Assembly (NCBI GenBank): GCA_964561115.1 | Contig: CAZLOE010000004.1 | Coordinates: 1 to 64,000, forward strand | Direction of reading: 5' to 3' | Length of the DNA stretch: 64,000 nt | From: CAZBSE01 sp964561115 | GTDB taxonomy: Bacteria > Actinomycetota > Humimicrobiia > Humimicrobiales > Humimicrobiaceae | In this document: in pieces, positions 34,827-43,174 of the stretch | How the letters are laid out: every line of letters begins with the position of its first letter | Position numbering within the stretch: position 1 is the first letter of the stretch | The notes under the pieces: generated by a model | Databases searched by the model: none | Seen by the model: the letters and a program-made list of their open reading frames with translations, nothing else | What the model was told of the DNA's origin: nothing | Translations under genes and position numbers: made by a program

Positions 34827-35480
34827 ATGGGATTTATAGCTGAATTAAAGGACCTGGTAAAATCGGCAAAAGAAAGGGATCCGGCTGCTGTAAGCACTCT
34901 TGAGATTTTGCTTACTTATTCTGGGGTACATGCGGTAATAAATCACAGGATTGCTCACTGGCTTCACAAAAAAAGAGTACCCTTCCTTCCCCGCTGGATA
35001 TCCCAGAGCAGTAAATTCTTTACCGGAATAGAGATCCACCCTGGAGCAAAAATAGGAAGAGGATTTTTTATAGACCATGGTATGGGGGTAGTAATTGGAG
35101 AAACTTCGGAAATCGGTGATAACGTCACTCTTTACCAGGGAGTGACTCTTGGGGGAACAGGGAAAGAAAAGGGAAAGCGCCATCCTACTATTGGTGATAA
35201 CGTGGTTATATCTGCCGGAGCAAAAGTCCTGGGTTCTATTGTAATAGGAAAAAATGTAATAATCGGTGCAGGTGCAGTGGTGGTAAAATCCGTACCTGAT
35301 AATTGCACCGTAGTCGGCGTTCCCGGTAGGATTGTGAAAATAGGCGGGGAAAAAGTACTGTCGGATGAATTTCATAGAATGCATTTACCCGACCCGGTAA
35401 GCGAGATTTTAAGTGATTGCTGCGCCAGAATAGAATTTCTGGAAAAGGAAATAAAGAAAACCCGGAAAAAGAAAAAATAA
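34827..35480 (+). CDS. cysE: serine O-acetyltransferase
   Basis: The 217-residue protein has the short helical N-terminal domain of Gram-positive CysE (VNHRIAHW-type motif, here INHRIAHWLH), then the left-handed beta helix with hexapeptide repeats: IHPGAKIGRGFFIDHGMGVV, GETSEIGDNVTLYQGVTLGG and GAGAVVVKSVP. It makes O-acetylserine from serine and acetyl-CoA for cysteine synthesis. It is 28 bases ahead of cysS, so cysteine synthesis and charging are likely co-expressed. Confidence 0.94.
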   Translation: MGFIAELKDLVKSAKERDPAAVSTLEILLTYSGVHAVINHRIAHWLHKKRVPFLPRWISQSSKFFTGIEIHPGAKIGRGFFIDHGMGVVIGETSEIGDNVTLYQGVTLGGTGKEKGKRHPTIGDNVVISAGAKVLGSIVIGKNVIIGAGAVVVKSVPDNCTVVGVPGRIVKIGGEKVLSDEFHRMHLPDPVSEILSDCCARIEFLEKEIKKTRKKKK

Positions 35481-35508
35481 TCGATGCCTGAATATCAGGA
35501 GGGAAGTA

Positions 35509-36993
35509 TTGAGTTTAAAAATTTATAATACTTTACACCGTAAAAAAGAACTATTTAAATCGATAGAAGATAGGAAAGTCAGGATGTATGTCTGCGGTCC
35601 TACTGTTTATAACTATATTTCAGTCGGTAATTCAAGACCGGTAATTGTCTTTAATATGGTCAGGAATTATCTGGAGTTTTTGGGTTATAAAGTGGAATAT
35701 GTACAGAATATTACAGATATTGAGGCTAAGATAATAAAAAAAGCAAATGAGGAAAGAGTCGACTATAAAGTGATAACTAACAGATATATCAAGGCTTTCC
35801 TGGATGATATTAAAAAACTGGAAATAGGTGGCTTTACCAAGATGCCCCTGGCAACAGAGATGATCCCGGAAATAATAAACATCATAAAAAAAATAATAGA
35901 AAATGGTTATGGTTATGTAGTAGACAGTAATGTTTATTTTGAAGTTGGTAAGTTCTCCGATTATGGGAAACTTTCGAGACAGAATATAACTGAGATGCGG
36001 AATACAGATGAAAATGATTCTGATAAAAGAAACAGTATTGATTTTGCTTTATGGAAAAAAGCCAAGGAAGGTGAGCCTTCATGGGACAGTCCGTGGGGTA
36101 ATGGAAGACCCGGCTGGCATATTGAGTGTTCTGCTATGTCAACTACTCTGCTGGACAGGAATATTGATATTCACGGCGGCGGAATAGATCTTATATTTCC
36201 TCATCACGAAAATGAAATCGCGCAGTCCGAAGCTGCTTTTTTAAAAGAGGGAAGCTTTGTCAGGTATTGGATGCATAACGGTATGATAGAAGTGAAAGCG
36301 GGTAAGATGTCAAAGTCACAGGGATTGAAAAAAAATTGGGTATTAAAAAACCTGCTTAAAATACATTCTCCCGAGACTATCAAAATGTATATTCTTTCAA
36401 CGCATTACAGAAGCCCTCTGGAATTCAGCATGAAAAAACTGGATGAAGCGGAGAAGGCTGTCGGAAGAATCACAAATACTATGGGAAATATTGAATTTTT
36501 AATAAAGCAGGCAGAAAAACTATCCGGTAATGAAACCGGAAAAGAAGAAGATGCTGGTATTATATCAAGGATTGGCTCCTTTACCGGGAGACTTGATGAT
36601 GACTTTAAAAAGTCTATGGACGATGACTTTAATTCGGCTAAAGCAATAGGCTATATATTCGAATTCATAAAAAATATAAACGGCATTATTCAAAAACCGG
36701 ATTTTAAAATAGCTGCTTCCCTGAAGGGAAGTCTATATGGTGCATATGAAAAAATAGAAAAGCTGGGGAAAGTCCTGGGATTAATTTTCAAAAGTAATAT
36801 CACGGAAATGAAGGAAAATATAAAAATTAAAACAAGGATCAAAAAAGATGAGATAGAAGAGCTGATAAGAGATAGAGAAACAGCGAGAGATAATAAAGAT
36901 TTTAAAAAAGCTGATAAAATAAGGGATTACCTGTATGGTAAAGGTATAATCCTTGAGGATAGAAAAGAAGGCACCATCTGGAAGCTTAAATAA
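35509..36993 (+). CDS. cysS: cysteinyl-tRNA synthetase with altered HIGH motif
   Basis: The 494-residue enzyme has CysRS zinc ligands (C29 in CGPTVY, Cys in IECSAMS, His and Glu in FPHHENE), the KMSKS loop at residues 266-270 and the DALR-type C terminus. The signature that normally reads HIGH or HIGN is SVGN at residues 38-41, in YISVGNSRP, so the first catalytic His is Ser. Everything else looks functional. TTG start behind AGGAGGG. It lies between cysE and rlmB. Confidence 0.93.
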   Translation: MSLKIYNTLHRKKELFKSIEDRKVRMYVCGPTVYNYISVGNSRPVIVFNMVRNYLEFLGYKVEYVQNITDIEAKIIKKANEERVDYKVITNRYIKAFLDDIKKLEIGGFTKMPLATEMIPEIINIIKKIIENGYGYVVDSNVYFEVGKFSDYGKLSRQNITEMRNTDENDSDKRNSIDFALWKKAKEGEPSWDSPWGNGRPGWHIECSAMSTTLLDRNIDIHGGGIDLIFPHHENEIAQSEAAFLKEGSFVRYWMHNGMIEVKAGKMSKSQGLKKNWVLKNLLKIHSPETIKMYILSTHYRSPLEFSMKKLDEAEKAVGRITNTMGNIEFLIKQAEKLSGNETGKEEDAGIISRIGSFTGRLDDDFKKSMDDDFNSAKAIGYIFEFIKNINGIIQKPDFKIAASLKGSLYGAYEKIEKLGKVLGLIFKSNITEMKENIKIKTRIKKDEIEELIRDRETARDNKDFKKADKIRDYLYGKGIILEDRKEGTIWKLK

Positions 36994-37010
36994 GAGTTTA
37001 AAAGACAAAA

Positions 37011-37790
37011 ATGAGTAAAAAGACAGATAATGAGTATCTGTACGGAATAAATTCTATTTTTTCACTGATCACCAAAAACGCAGGCAGAAGAAAAATATAT
37101 GAGGTTTTCCTTAACGGGAGTAAAAAAAAGGGCTTAAGAATACAGAATATTATTACGGAAGCCAGAAACAGAAATATAGAGATTATTGAAGTTAAACCGG
37201 ACCGGCTTGATAGCCTTTCTTTTGAAAATGCCAGCTCCCAGGGCATATATGCCAGGGTATCTCCATATAACTATTGTGATCTTGAACAATACTTAGATAA
37301 GGAAAATCACAGTAAAGGAAGGCTGGTTATCCTGGACGGATTGACTGACGTGGGAAATTTTGGTTCAATAATAAGGAATTGCGCTGCATTTAATTCTGAA
37401 GGAATAATCATAACCAAAAGAAGAAGCGTTTCTATAAATGAGAAGCTAAGCAGTATTTCTGCCGGGGCTCTGGAAGAAATAAAGGTGTTTAGAGTAGTAA
37501 ATATTGTAAGGGCAATAAAGCAATTAAAAGAAAGAGGATTCTGGGTTTACGGTACCACGCTGGATATAACTCCCCAAGTAAAATATTTAAATGACATTGA
37601 TTTTACCTTTCCCATGGCGCTTGTTTTTGGAAGTGAAGACAAAGGAATAAGCAGGCTGGCCAGAGTCAATTGTGATACTATGGTCTCAATAAGGCTAAGT
37701 GGTACCATGCAATCGCTGAATGTTTCAGTAGCAAGTGGAATTATTTTATACAGAATACAGGAGCAAATTGAAAGAGAACACCGGCAGTAA
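37011..37790 (+). CDS. rlmB: 23S rRNA 2'-O-ribose methyltransferase (TrmH/SpoU family, RlmB-like)
   Basis: The 259-residue protein has an N-terminal L30e-like substrate-binding domain (EYLYGINSIFSLI) and a SpoU knot with the three motifs: ILDGLTDVGNFGSIIRNCAA, ALVFGSEDKGISRLA and IRLSGTMQSLNVSVASGIIL. Family members methylate G2251 of 23S rRNA or related sites. Its place between cysS and a yacP-like gene matches RlmB loci of Gram-positive bacteria. Confidence 0.9.
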   Translation: MSKKTDNEYLYGINSIFSLITKNAGRRKIYEVFLNGSKKKGLRIQNIITEARNRNIEIIEVKPDRLDSLSFENASSQGIYARVSPYNYCDLEQYLDKENHSKGRLVILDGLTDVGNFGSIIRNCAAFNSEGIIITKRRSVSINEKLSSISAGALEEIKVFRVVNIVRAIKQLKERGFWVYGTTLDITPQVKYLNDIDFTFPMALVFGSEDKGISRLARVNCDTMVSIRLSGTMQSLNVSVASGIILYRIQEQIEREHRQ

Positions 37791-38304
37791 AGATTTACTG
37801 ATAGTAGACGGATATAATTTCATATTTAGATTTTTTAAGTCTGAGGGACTGAGTAATGAAAGCCTGAGCTATTTAAGAGAAAAGCTGATAGAAGATCTGA
37901 TCTGGTATAAAAGTCAGAAGGATTGTGATGTAACAGTTGTTTTTGATGCCAGAAAAGGCAATAAGACCGGCATAACTACCCAGACCATAGATGAGGTAAA
38001 AGTCATCTTTTCCAGAAGGGGCAGGACAGCAGACGATTTTATTGAGGGGCTGATAAGCAAGAAGTCCGATTATAGAAGGATATTTGTAGTAACATCTGAC
38101 TATCTACAGCAGAAGGTCATTTTCAGGAAAAATGTATATCGAAAATCGACCAGGGAATTTAATCTTGAGATCAAAAATTATAAGGATAAGGTAAGGGAAG
38201 ACATAAAAAAAATGAAGGAGGGCTCTGAAAGAGCATTTTTTTCTTTTGAAAGAAGGTTGAACAGTAAAGTAAGAAAAAAACTTTTGGAACTGCGTGAGAA
38301 GTAA
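37768..38304 (+). CDS. NYN/PIN-like RNase domain protein (YacP family)
   Basis: The protein of about 178 residues carries the NYN-type nuclease start LLIVDGYNFIF with an acidic residue, VVFDARKG and a later acidic GRTADDFIEGLI segment, and ends in a charged helix. YacP-type proteins are linked to RNA processing. I place the start at TTG 37768, four bases after AGGAG; an ATG at 37735 has no ribosome site and would overlap rlmB by 56 bases. The chosen start still overlaps rlmB by 23. Confidence 0.87.
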   Translation: MKENTGSKDLLIVDGYNFIFRFFKSEGLSNESLSYLREKLIEDLIWYKSQKDCDVTVVFDARKGNKTGITTQTIDEVKVIFSRRGRTADDFIEGLISKKSDYRRIFVVTSDYLQQKVIFRKNVYRKSTREFNLEIKNYKDKVREDIKKMKEGSERAFFSFERRLNSKVRKKLLELREK

Positions 38305-38310
38305 GATTAA

Positions 38311-39138
38311 ATGACCACACCAAAAAAAATACTTTTAATTTTGACCACAGCTGCGCTTTTTATTCTTTATGGCTGTGGTTTGTATTACTATGATAATCAT
38401 GAAGAAATTAATAAAGGTGAATCCGGAAGTTCATATAAAGATGATAATTTGACGGTAAAAGAAGTACTGGATGGAGATACTATAGTCCTTTCAGACAGCC
38501 GGAGGGTAAGATTAATAGGAATCAACACTCCCGAGCAGGGGATGTATTTTTTTGATGAAGCCAGAGAAGTCCTTGAGGCAATGGTTCTGGGTAAAGAGGT
38601 AATTTTAAAAAAAGACATATCCGAAGTGGATATATACGGCCGGCTGCTGAGATATATATTTGTGGGAGATTTATTTGTAAACCTTGAAATGGTAAAAAGG
38701 GGATTTGCTAATGCATATACCTGTCCTCCTGATGTCAGATATACTGAAGAATTCCTGAAGGCAGAGCGGGCTGCAAGGTCAAATAATCTGGGTTTATGGC
38801 AGAAATCAAAAATCGGTTTGGTAAAAATTGATTTGAATTATGATGCAGATGGTAATGATAATCTAAATTTAAATGATGAGTATATAGCCATAAAAAATAC
38901 CGGATGTGATCCGGTTAATATTTACGGCTGGACTGTAAAAGACAGCGCGACCAATATTTATGAGTTTGGAAGTTATATTCTAAGACCTGATTCTGCTGTT
39001 TATCTTTTTACAGGAAGCGGCGAGGACGGGGAAGGTGAATTCTACTGGAAGAGTTCAAAACCTGTATGGAATAATGACCATGATACGCTGTACCTAAGAG
39101 ACAGGGAAGGCCTGCTGATAGAGATATATAATTATTAA
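38311..39138 (+). CDS. thermonuclease-like lipoprotein with lamin-tail domain
   Basis: The 275-residue protein has a signal peptide with lipobox LYGC (Cys about 22), then a staphylococcal-nuclease domain: VKEVLDGDTIVLSDSRRVRL, GINTPEQ, DIYGRLLRYIFV and the SNNLGLW end. The last ~100 residues (from about 170) form a lamin-tail-like beta domain (NDEYIAIKNTG, YGWTVKDSATN). It is probably a surface-anchored nuclease, for DNA scavenging or defence. Family catalytic residues (Arg in RLIGIN, Glu in TPEQ, Arg in GRLLR) are present. Convergent with accC; the stop codons overlap. Confidence 0.85.
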   Translation: MTTPKKILLILTTAALFILYGCGLYYYDNHEEINKGESGSSYKDDNLTVKEVLDGDTIVLSDSRRVRLIGINTPEQGMYFFDEAREVLEAMVLGKEVILKKDISEVDIYGRLLRYIFVGDLFVNLEMVKRGFANAYTCPPDVRYTEEFLKAERAARSNNLGLWQKSKIGLVKIDLNYDADGNDNLNLNDEYIAIKNTGCDPVNIYGWTVKDSATNIYEFGSYILRPDSAVYLFTGSGEDGEGEFYWKSSKPVWNNDHDTLYLRDREGLLIEIYNY

Positions 39139-40487
39139 ATTTTTTTGTTATTTATTTCTTCTTCAATGAAATGGGTGTGGATGTTTCCCGCTATGAAGTT
39201 TTTGTTCTTTATGATCTTTTTATAAAAGGGTATGGTAGTCTTGATCCCTTCTACTCTGAATTCTTCAAGCGCTCTGTTTGATCTGCATATTGCCTGCTTT
39301 CTGGTACTGCTCCAGACCACAAGTTTTGCTATAAGAGAATCATAGAAAGGTGAAACCTCACAATTTGAGCTTATAAAAGTGTCAACTCTTACGCCAGGTC
39401 CTCCGGGCAGGTAACTTTCCGTTATCCTTCCGGGACAGGGTTTGAAATCATCATCAGGATCTTCTGCATTGATCCTGAACTCTATTGCATGTCCCCGGGG
39501 CTTATAATCTTCTCTTATATTTTTGATTTTCTGGCCGGAAGCAATCTTTATCTGTTCTTTTATCAGGTCAATACCGGTAACCATTTCTGTTACCGGGTGC
39601 TCTACCTGGATACGGGTATTTATTTCAATGAAATAGAAATGTCCTTTTTCATCCATTAGGAATTCTATTGTCCCAAGGTTTTTATAATTAACAGCCCTGG
39701 CAGCTCTTACTGCGAATTCCCGCATCAGACTGATTATTTTTGGAGGCAGGTTTACTGCAGGAGCCTCCTCTATAAGTTTCTGGTGTCTTCTTTGAATGGA
39801 GCATTCTCTTTCTCCCACACATATTACATGTCCGTAGTTATCGGCGATTATCTGAAATTCAATGTGTCTTGGTTTTGGTATATATTTTTCAAGGTAGACT
39901 TCGCCTATCCCGAAAGAAGATTCGGATTCGGATTTTGCTAGTGGGAAGTAAGAAGCCAGGTCTCTCTTGTCACTGCAGATCCTCATGCCCTTTCCCCCAC
40001 CACCGAAGGAAGCCTTTATAATCACAGGATAGCCTAGGCGCTTTCCGAGTTTTAATGCTGCTCTTATATTAGTCATATTGCCTGAAGACCCTGGGATCAC
40101 CGGTATTTTGTTTTTTTTCATGACTTCTATGGCCTTGGATTTATTTCCTGCAAGTGAAATTGCTTCAGCCGGAGGTCCAATAAAAGTAAAATTATTCTGT
40201 TTGCAGGTATCTACAAATTCGGGATTTTCCGCAAGAAATCCATACCCGGGGTGAATTGCATCACATGCAGTATTTTGAGCTGCGCTTATTATATTATTAA
40301 TATTAAGGTAGCTTTTAGCCGGTTGAGGAGGTCCTATACAGATACTCTTATCAGAAAGTCTGGTATGAATGGAATCCCTGTCTGCTGTGGAGTAAACTGA
40401 AACACTTTCAATCCCTAATTCCCTGCAGGCCCTTATTATTCTTAATGCAATTTCTCCTCTATTAGCAATGAGAACTCTTTTAAACAT
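39135..40487 (-). CDS. accC: biotin carboxylase subunit of acetyl-CoA carboxylase
   Basis: The 450-residue ATP-grasp enzyme starts FKRVLIANRGEIALRIIRAC and shows GFLAENPEF, the glycine-rich KASFGGGGKGMR loop, HIEFQIIAD, ECSIQRRHQK and EINTRIQVEHPVTE. It carboxylates biotin on the carrier with bicarbonate and ATP. It is the last gene of the minus-strand bioY-accB fusion-accC operon, four bases after the fusion. AccD and AccA are encoded 12 kb away with the fab genes. Confidence 0.95.
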   Translation of the reverse strand: MFKRVLIANRGEIALRIIRACRELGIESVSVYSTADRDSIHTRLSDKSICIGPPQPAKSYLNINNIISAAQNTACDAIHPGYGFLAENPEFVDTCKQNNFTFIGPPAEAISLAGNKSKAIEVMKKNKIPVIPGSSGNMTNIRAALKLGKRLGYPVIIKASFGGGGKGMRICSDKRDLASYFPLAKSESESSFGIGEVYLEKYIPKPRHIEFQIIADNYGHVICVGERECSIQRRHQKLIEEAPAVNLPPKIISLMREFAVRAARAVNYKNLGTIEFLMDEKGHFYFIEINTRIQVEHPVTEMVTGIDLIKEQIKIASGQKIKNIREDYKPRGHAIEFRINAEDPDDDFKPCPGRITESYLPGGPGVRVDTFISSNCEVSPFYDSLIAKLVVWSSTRKQAICRSNRALEEFRVEGIKTTIPFYKKIIKNKNFIAGNIHTHFIEEEINNKKI

Positions 40488-40491
40488 ATGA

Positions 40492-42345
40492 CTATTTTTT
40501 ATCTTTCTTTAAAATCATTAATACTTGATCAAATTCCACAGTATCTTCATTGGAAACCAGGATGTCTTTTATCTCGCCGTCATATTCGGATTGGACTTTA
40601 TTCATCAGTTTCATTGCTTCTATTATAAAGAGGGTATCTCCCTTCTTGACTTTATCACCAACATTTACAAACGCGGGCGAGTCCATGCTGGATGATGCAT
40701 AAAATGTTCCCACGATAGGGGATTTGATTTCTACAATGTCTGAAGGTTTTTTCTCTGTTGGTTGCGTTGCCTTTTCTTTAGCGGTACTTTTTACCTTTGA
40801 ACTATATTTTGGGTTATTTATGGAAATTTTTACGCCCTCTACTTCAAGTTTGATTTCTTCTATGTTACTGTTTTCGACCATGCTGGTTATTTCTCTTAAT
40901 TTCCCGGTGTCTAAATTCCCAAGTCTGGCCATAGGATCGACTCCGATTCTCTTACCGCTAAACCCGGAACCGGTAAAATACAGGTTTTTCTCAGCTGCAG
41001 TTTTTTTCTTACCGTCTTTTTTCTCTTCAAGAAGCCTTTTGGTCTTTTCAGGGAAGAAACAATAACTTAAAATATCAGTTTCTTTATCAGAAAGGCCTTT
41101 TAACTCGTTTTTACACTGCTCATAAATATCTTCAACTTCTATGCTTGCCTGACTGTTTTCTTCATTTGAACTATCTTCAAGTTTTTCAAGGATTTTTTTA
41201 TCAACTTTTCTGGGCAGTTTGCCGAAGTAACCCCATATGAGTTTTTTTATTTCATCACAAAAGATATCCCACCTATGATCGGAGATTACTGTGTTTAATA
41301 TTGCCTGGCTTCCGATGATCTGGCCTATGGGAGTGGAAAGTGAAGGGCTGCCTATTTCACTTTTTATATTAAAAACTTCCTCCAATACGGAATCCACTTC
41401 CTTGGTCTCACCGATTTCCTGCAGTTGGTGATAGATACTTGAAATTAGCCATTTTGGGAGCAGGTTTTTATTGGCATCGCTTAGAATGAATTTGGTGGAA
41501 TACAGGTCCTGCTTTATATGAGGGTAGATATATTTCTTTATGTTTTCACCTAACTGGACGACTTTTGAATAATCCAGGTCATGTGAGGTTTTTGTATTTT
41601 TTAGACTCAGGATATATGAAAAGACTGTGGAGTTGTAGTTGTTATAAGAAGACGGCAGTAGACTTAGATCCACTCCACTGCAACCATTGCTGCAGGCTTC
41701 AAAATAATTCAGTATTTGAAGCCCTCTGAGGTCCGATGCGCTGAAAAATTTTGGTATCTTGATTTCACTGCTCAGGCCTGCAAAAAGCTGGGATGCTTTT
41801 TGAGGGAGCATCGTTGACTCAACATCTTTTATGCATATACTGTTGCATCCGTACTTTTTTAGTTCTTTTGAAATCTTTAGGTAGAAATTAATGTTTTGAA
41901 GGTCATCATATATTATAGTTCCCTGGCAACTGGCGCCGTTTTCAACTACTGTGGTTACAGTAAACTTTAAATTCTCAAGATCGTTTAGTGAATCATATAC
42001 CCTGAATATGTCGATTCCGTTTTTTACACACTGTTTTACAAATATTTTTATGATATTTTTTGAATAAACCTCGGGTCCTCCTAAATTTTTTGCCCCGATC
42101 AGTATCTGGAGAGGAATGGAGGGGATTTTATTTTTAATATAAGAGATAAGCTCCAGTGCTGTAAGATTAAGATTGCTTTCAAGTACTCTTTCAAAACTTG
42201 ATCCGCCCAGTATTTCCAGACTCTCATATTTTGTGCCGTTAAAGCAGCCGAGGATTTTATTAAAAACCCTTGCATCTATATATTCCAGTTCCGTGTTTTG
42301 AAATATGTCTCGTATGGTAATGTCGTTTATTTTAATATTACTCAT
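40492..42345 (-). CDS. degenerate pyruvate-carboxylase-type carboxyltransferase domain fused to AccB biotin carrier
   Basis: Residues 1-~385 follow the oxaloacetate decarboxylase alpha / pyruvate carboxylase carboxyltransferase fold (ITIRDIFQN, CIKD at 171-174, a C-terminal WGYFGKLPRKVD). Expected metal-binding His-x-His is absent: the aligned positions are S202 and S204; the substrate Arg in the usual LLRG is G84. D13, Q16 and the carbamylation-type K173 remain. From about 505 an ordinary AccB follows (LDTGKLREITSMVEN, KSPIVGTFYAS) with biotin-bearing K579 in EAMKLMN. Overlaps bioY by four bases. The carrier part is certain; the front domain is probably not catalytic. Confidence 0.85.
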   Translation of the reverse strand: MSNIKINDITIRDIFQNTELEYIDARVFNKILGCFNGTKYESLEILGGSSFERVLESNLNLTALELISYIKNKIPSIPLQILIGAKNLGGPEVYSKNIIKIFVKQCVKNGIDIFRVYDSLNDLENLKFTVTTVVENGASCQGTIIYDDLQNINFYLKISKELKKYGCNSICIKDVESTMLPQKASQLFAGLSSEIKIPKFFSASDLRGLQILNYFEACSNGCSGVDLSLLPSSYNNYNSTVFSYILSLKNTKTSHDLDYSKVVQLGENIKKYIYPHIKQDLYSTKFILSDANKNLLPKWLISSIYHQLQEIGETKEVDSVLEEVFNIKSEIGSPSLSTPIGQIIGSQAILNTVISDHRWDIFCDEIKKLIWGYFGKLPRKVDKKILEKLEDSSNEENSQASIEVEDIYEQCKNELKGLSDKETDILSYCFFPEKTKRLLEEKKDGKKKTAAEKNLYFTGSGFSGKRIGVDPMARLGNLDTGKLREITSMVENSNIEEIKLEVEGVKISINNPKYSSKVKSTAKEKATQPTEKKPSDIVEIKSPIVGTFYASSSMDSPAFVNVGDKVKKGDTLFIIEAMKLMNKVQSEYDGEIKDILVSNEDTVEFDQVLMILKKDKK

Positions 42346-42971
42346 TTTTTGATTTTGTTGAGATTTACAAGAACTACAGCTGTAATGACCTTAACCAAAT
42401 CTATGATAAGAAAAGGCTGAGTTCCCAATTTCCAGGTCATTATTAGTACAGATGAAATTGATTGCGTGCTGTTTATTCTGTACAGATAGCTGAATAGATA
42501 GGCGAAACCGAAAAGATGGATCAGTGCCACTCCTGCAAGGCAGGAAATAAAACAGAAAGATAAATCGCTCAGGGAATAATCGACTTTTTTACTTAAGTTT
42601 TCATATATGTATCCTGTAATGAATGCAGCAGCTACAAATCCTACGACATAACCGACTGTAGGGCCGGTCAGAAATAGGGCTGCGTTTTTAAAACCGCTGA
42701 ATACAGGAAGTCCCATAAGGCCCATAAGTATATATAAAGTCTGACTGGCAAGTGCCCACCTGCTGCCTAAAAAGAGGCCGGAAAAAATAACAGTTAATAC
42801 CTGGGTAGTTATAGGGACCGGTGTAAAGGGTAAGTATATAAAAGAATTTGCTGAAATTACCATTAGAAAGGCAAAGATCAAAGCAAATAACAGATTAATG
42901 GCCGTGCTGCGGCTGTAAGTCTTTACTCCTGCTTTTGTGTTATCTACTGTCCTGGTATTATTTATATTCAT
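42342..42971 (-). CDS. bioY: biotin transporter substrate-binding component BioY
   Basis: The 209-residue membrane protein has six hydrophobic segments. The first ends FLMVISANSFIYLPFTPVPI, matching the BioY start, and GSRWALASQTLYILMGLMGL with the glycine-rich GPTVGYVVGFVAAAF follow. BioY binds biotin for an ECF-type or stand-alone importer. Its operon with the biotin carrier and biotin carboxylase shows the imported vitamin is used for acetyl-CoA carboxylase. No bio synthesis genes are present. A leader of about 100 bases precedes it. Confidence 0.92.
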   Translation of the reverse strand: MNINNTRTVDNTKAGVKTYSRSTAINLLFALIFAFLMVISANSFIYLPFTPVPITTQVLTVIFSGLFLGSRWALASQTLYILMGLMGLPVFSGFKNAALFLTGPTVGYVVGFVAAAFITGYIYENLSKKVDYSLSDLSFCFISCLAGVALIHLFGFAYLFSYLYRINSTQSISSVLIMTWKLGTQPFLIIDLVKVITAVVLVNLNKIKK

Positions 42972-43098
42972 AAAGAATTGTTATTAAAATTTATTTTTTA
43001 AAAATGTATATAAAAGCTTTAAAGTCATTTAGGTAAGACGCTCCTGTATTTATAAAGTTTCACAGCAAATCTTTACTTAAAAACCTGTTAAGGACCTA

Positions 43099-43113
43099 AA
43101 TAGTGAAACTATT
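43099..43113. promoter_or_regulatory. inverted repeat between bioY and the acyl-CoA dehydrogenase
   Basis: AATAGT-GAA-ACTATT is a 6-bp inverted repeat overlapping the -35 region of the predicted acyl-CoA dehydrogenase promoter. The position suits a repressor site. The local BirA lacks a DNA-binding domain, so BirA is not the regulator. Confidence 0.35.
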
Positions 43114-43139
43114 GGATTATACCCCCGTCTTTTTATAAA
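43112..43139 (+). promoter_or_regulatory. possible promoter of the acyl-CoA dehydrogenase operon
   Basis: TTGGAT (43112-43117) and TATAAA (43134-43139) are 16 bases apart, 36 bases before the gene start. Match to consensus is fair. Confidence 0.4.
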
Positions 43140-43174
43140 ACTGGTACTATAAATTAATTACAATCGGGGGATCT

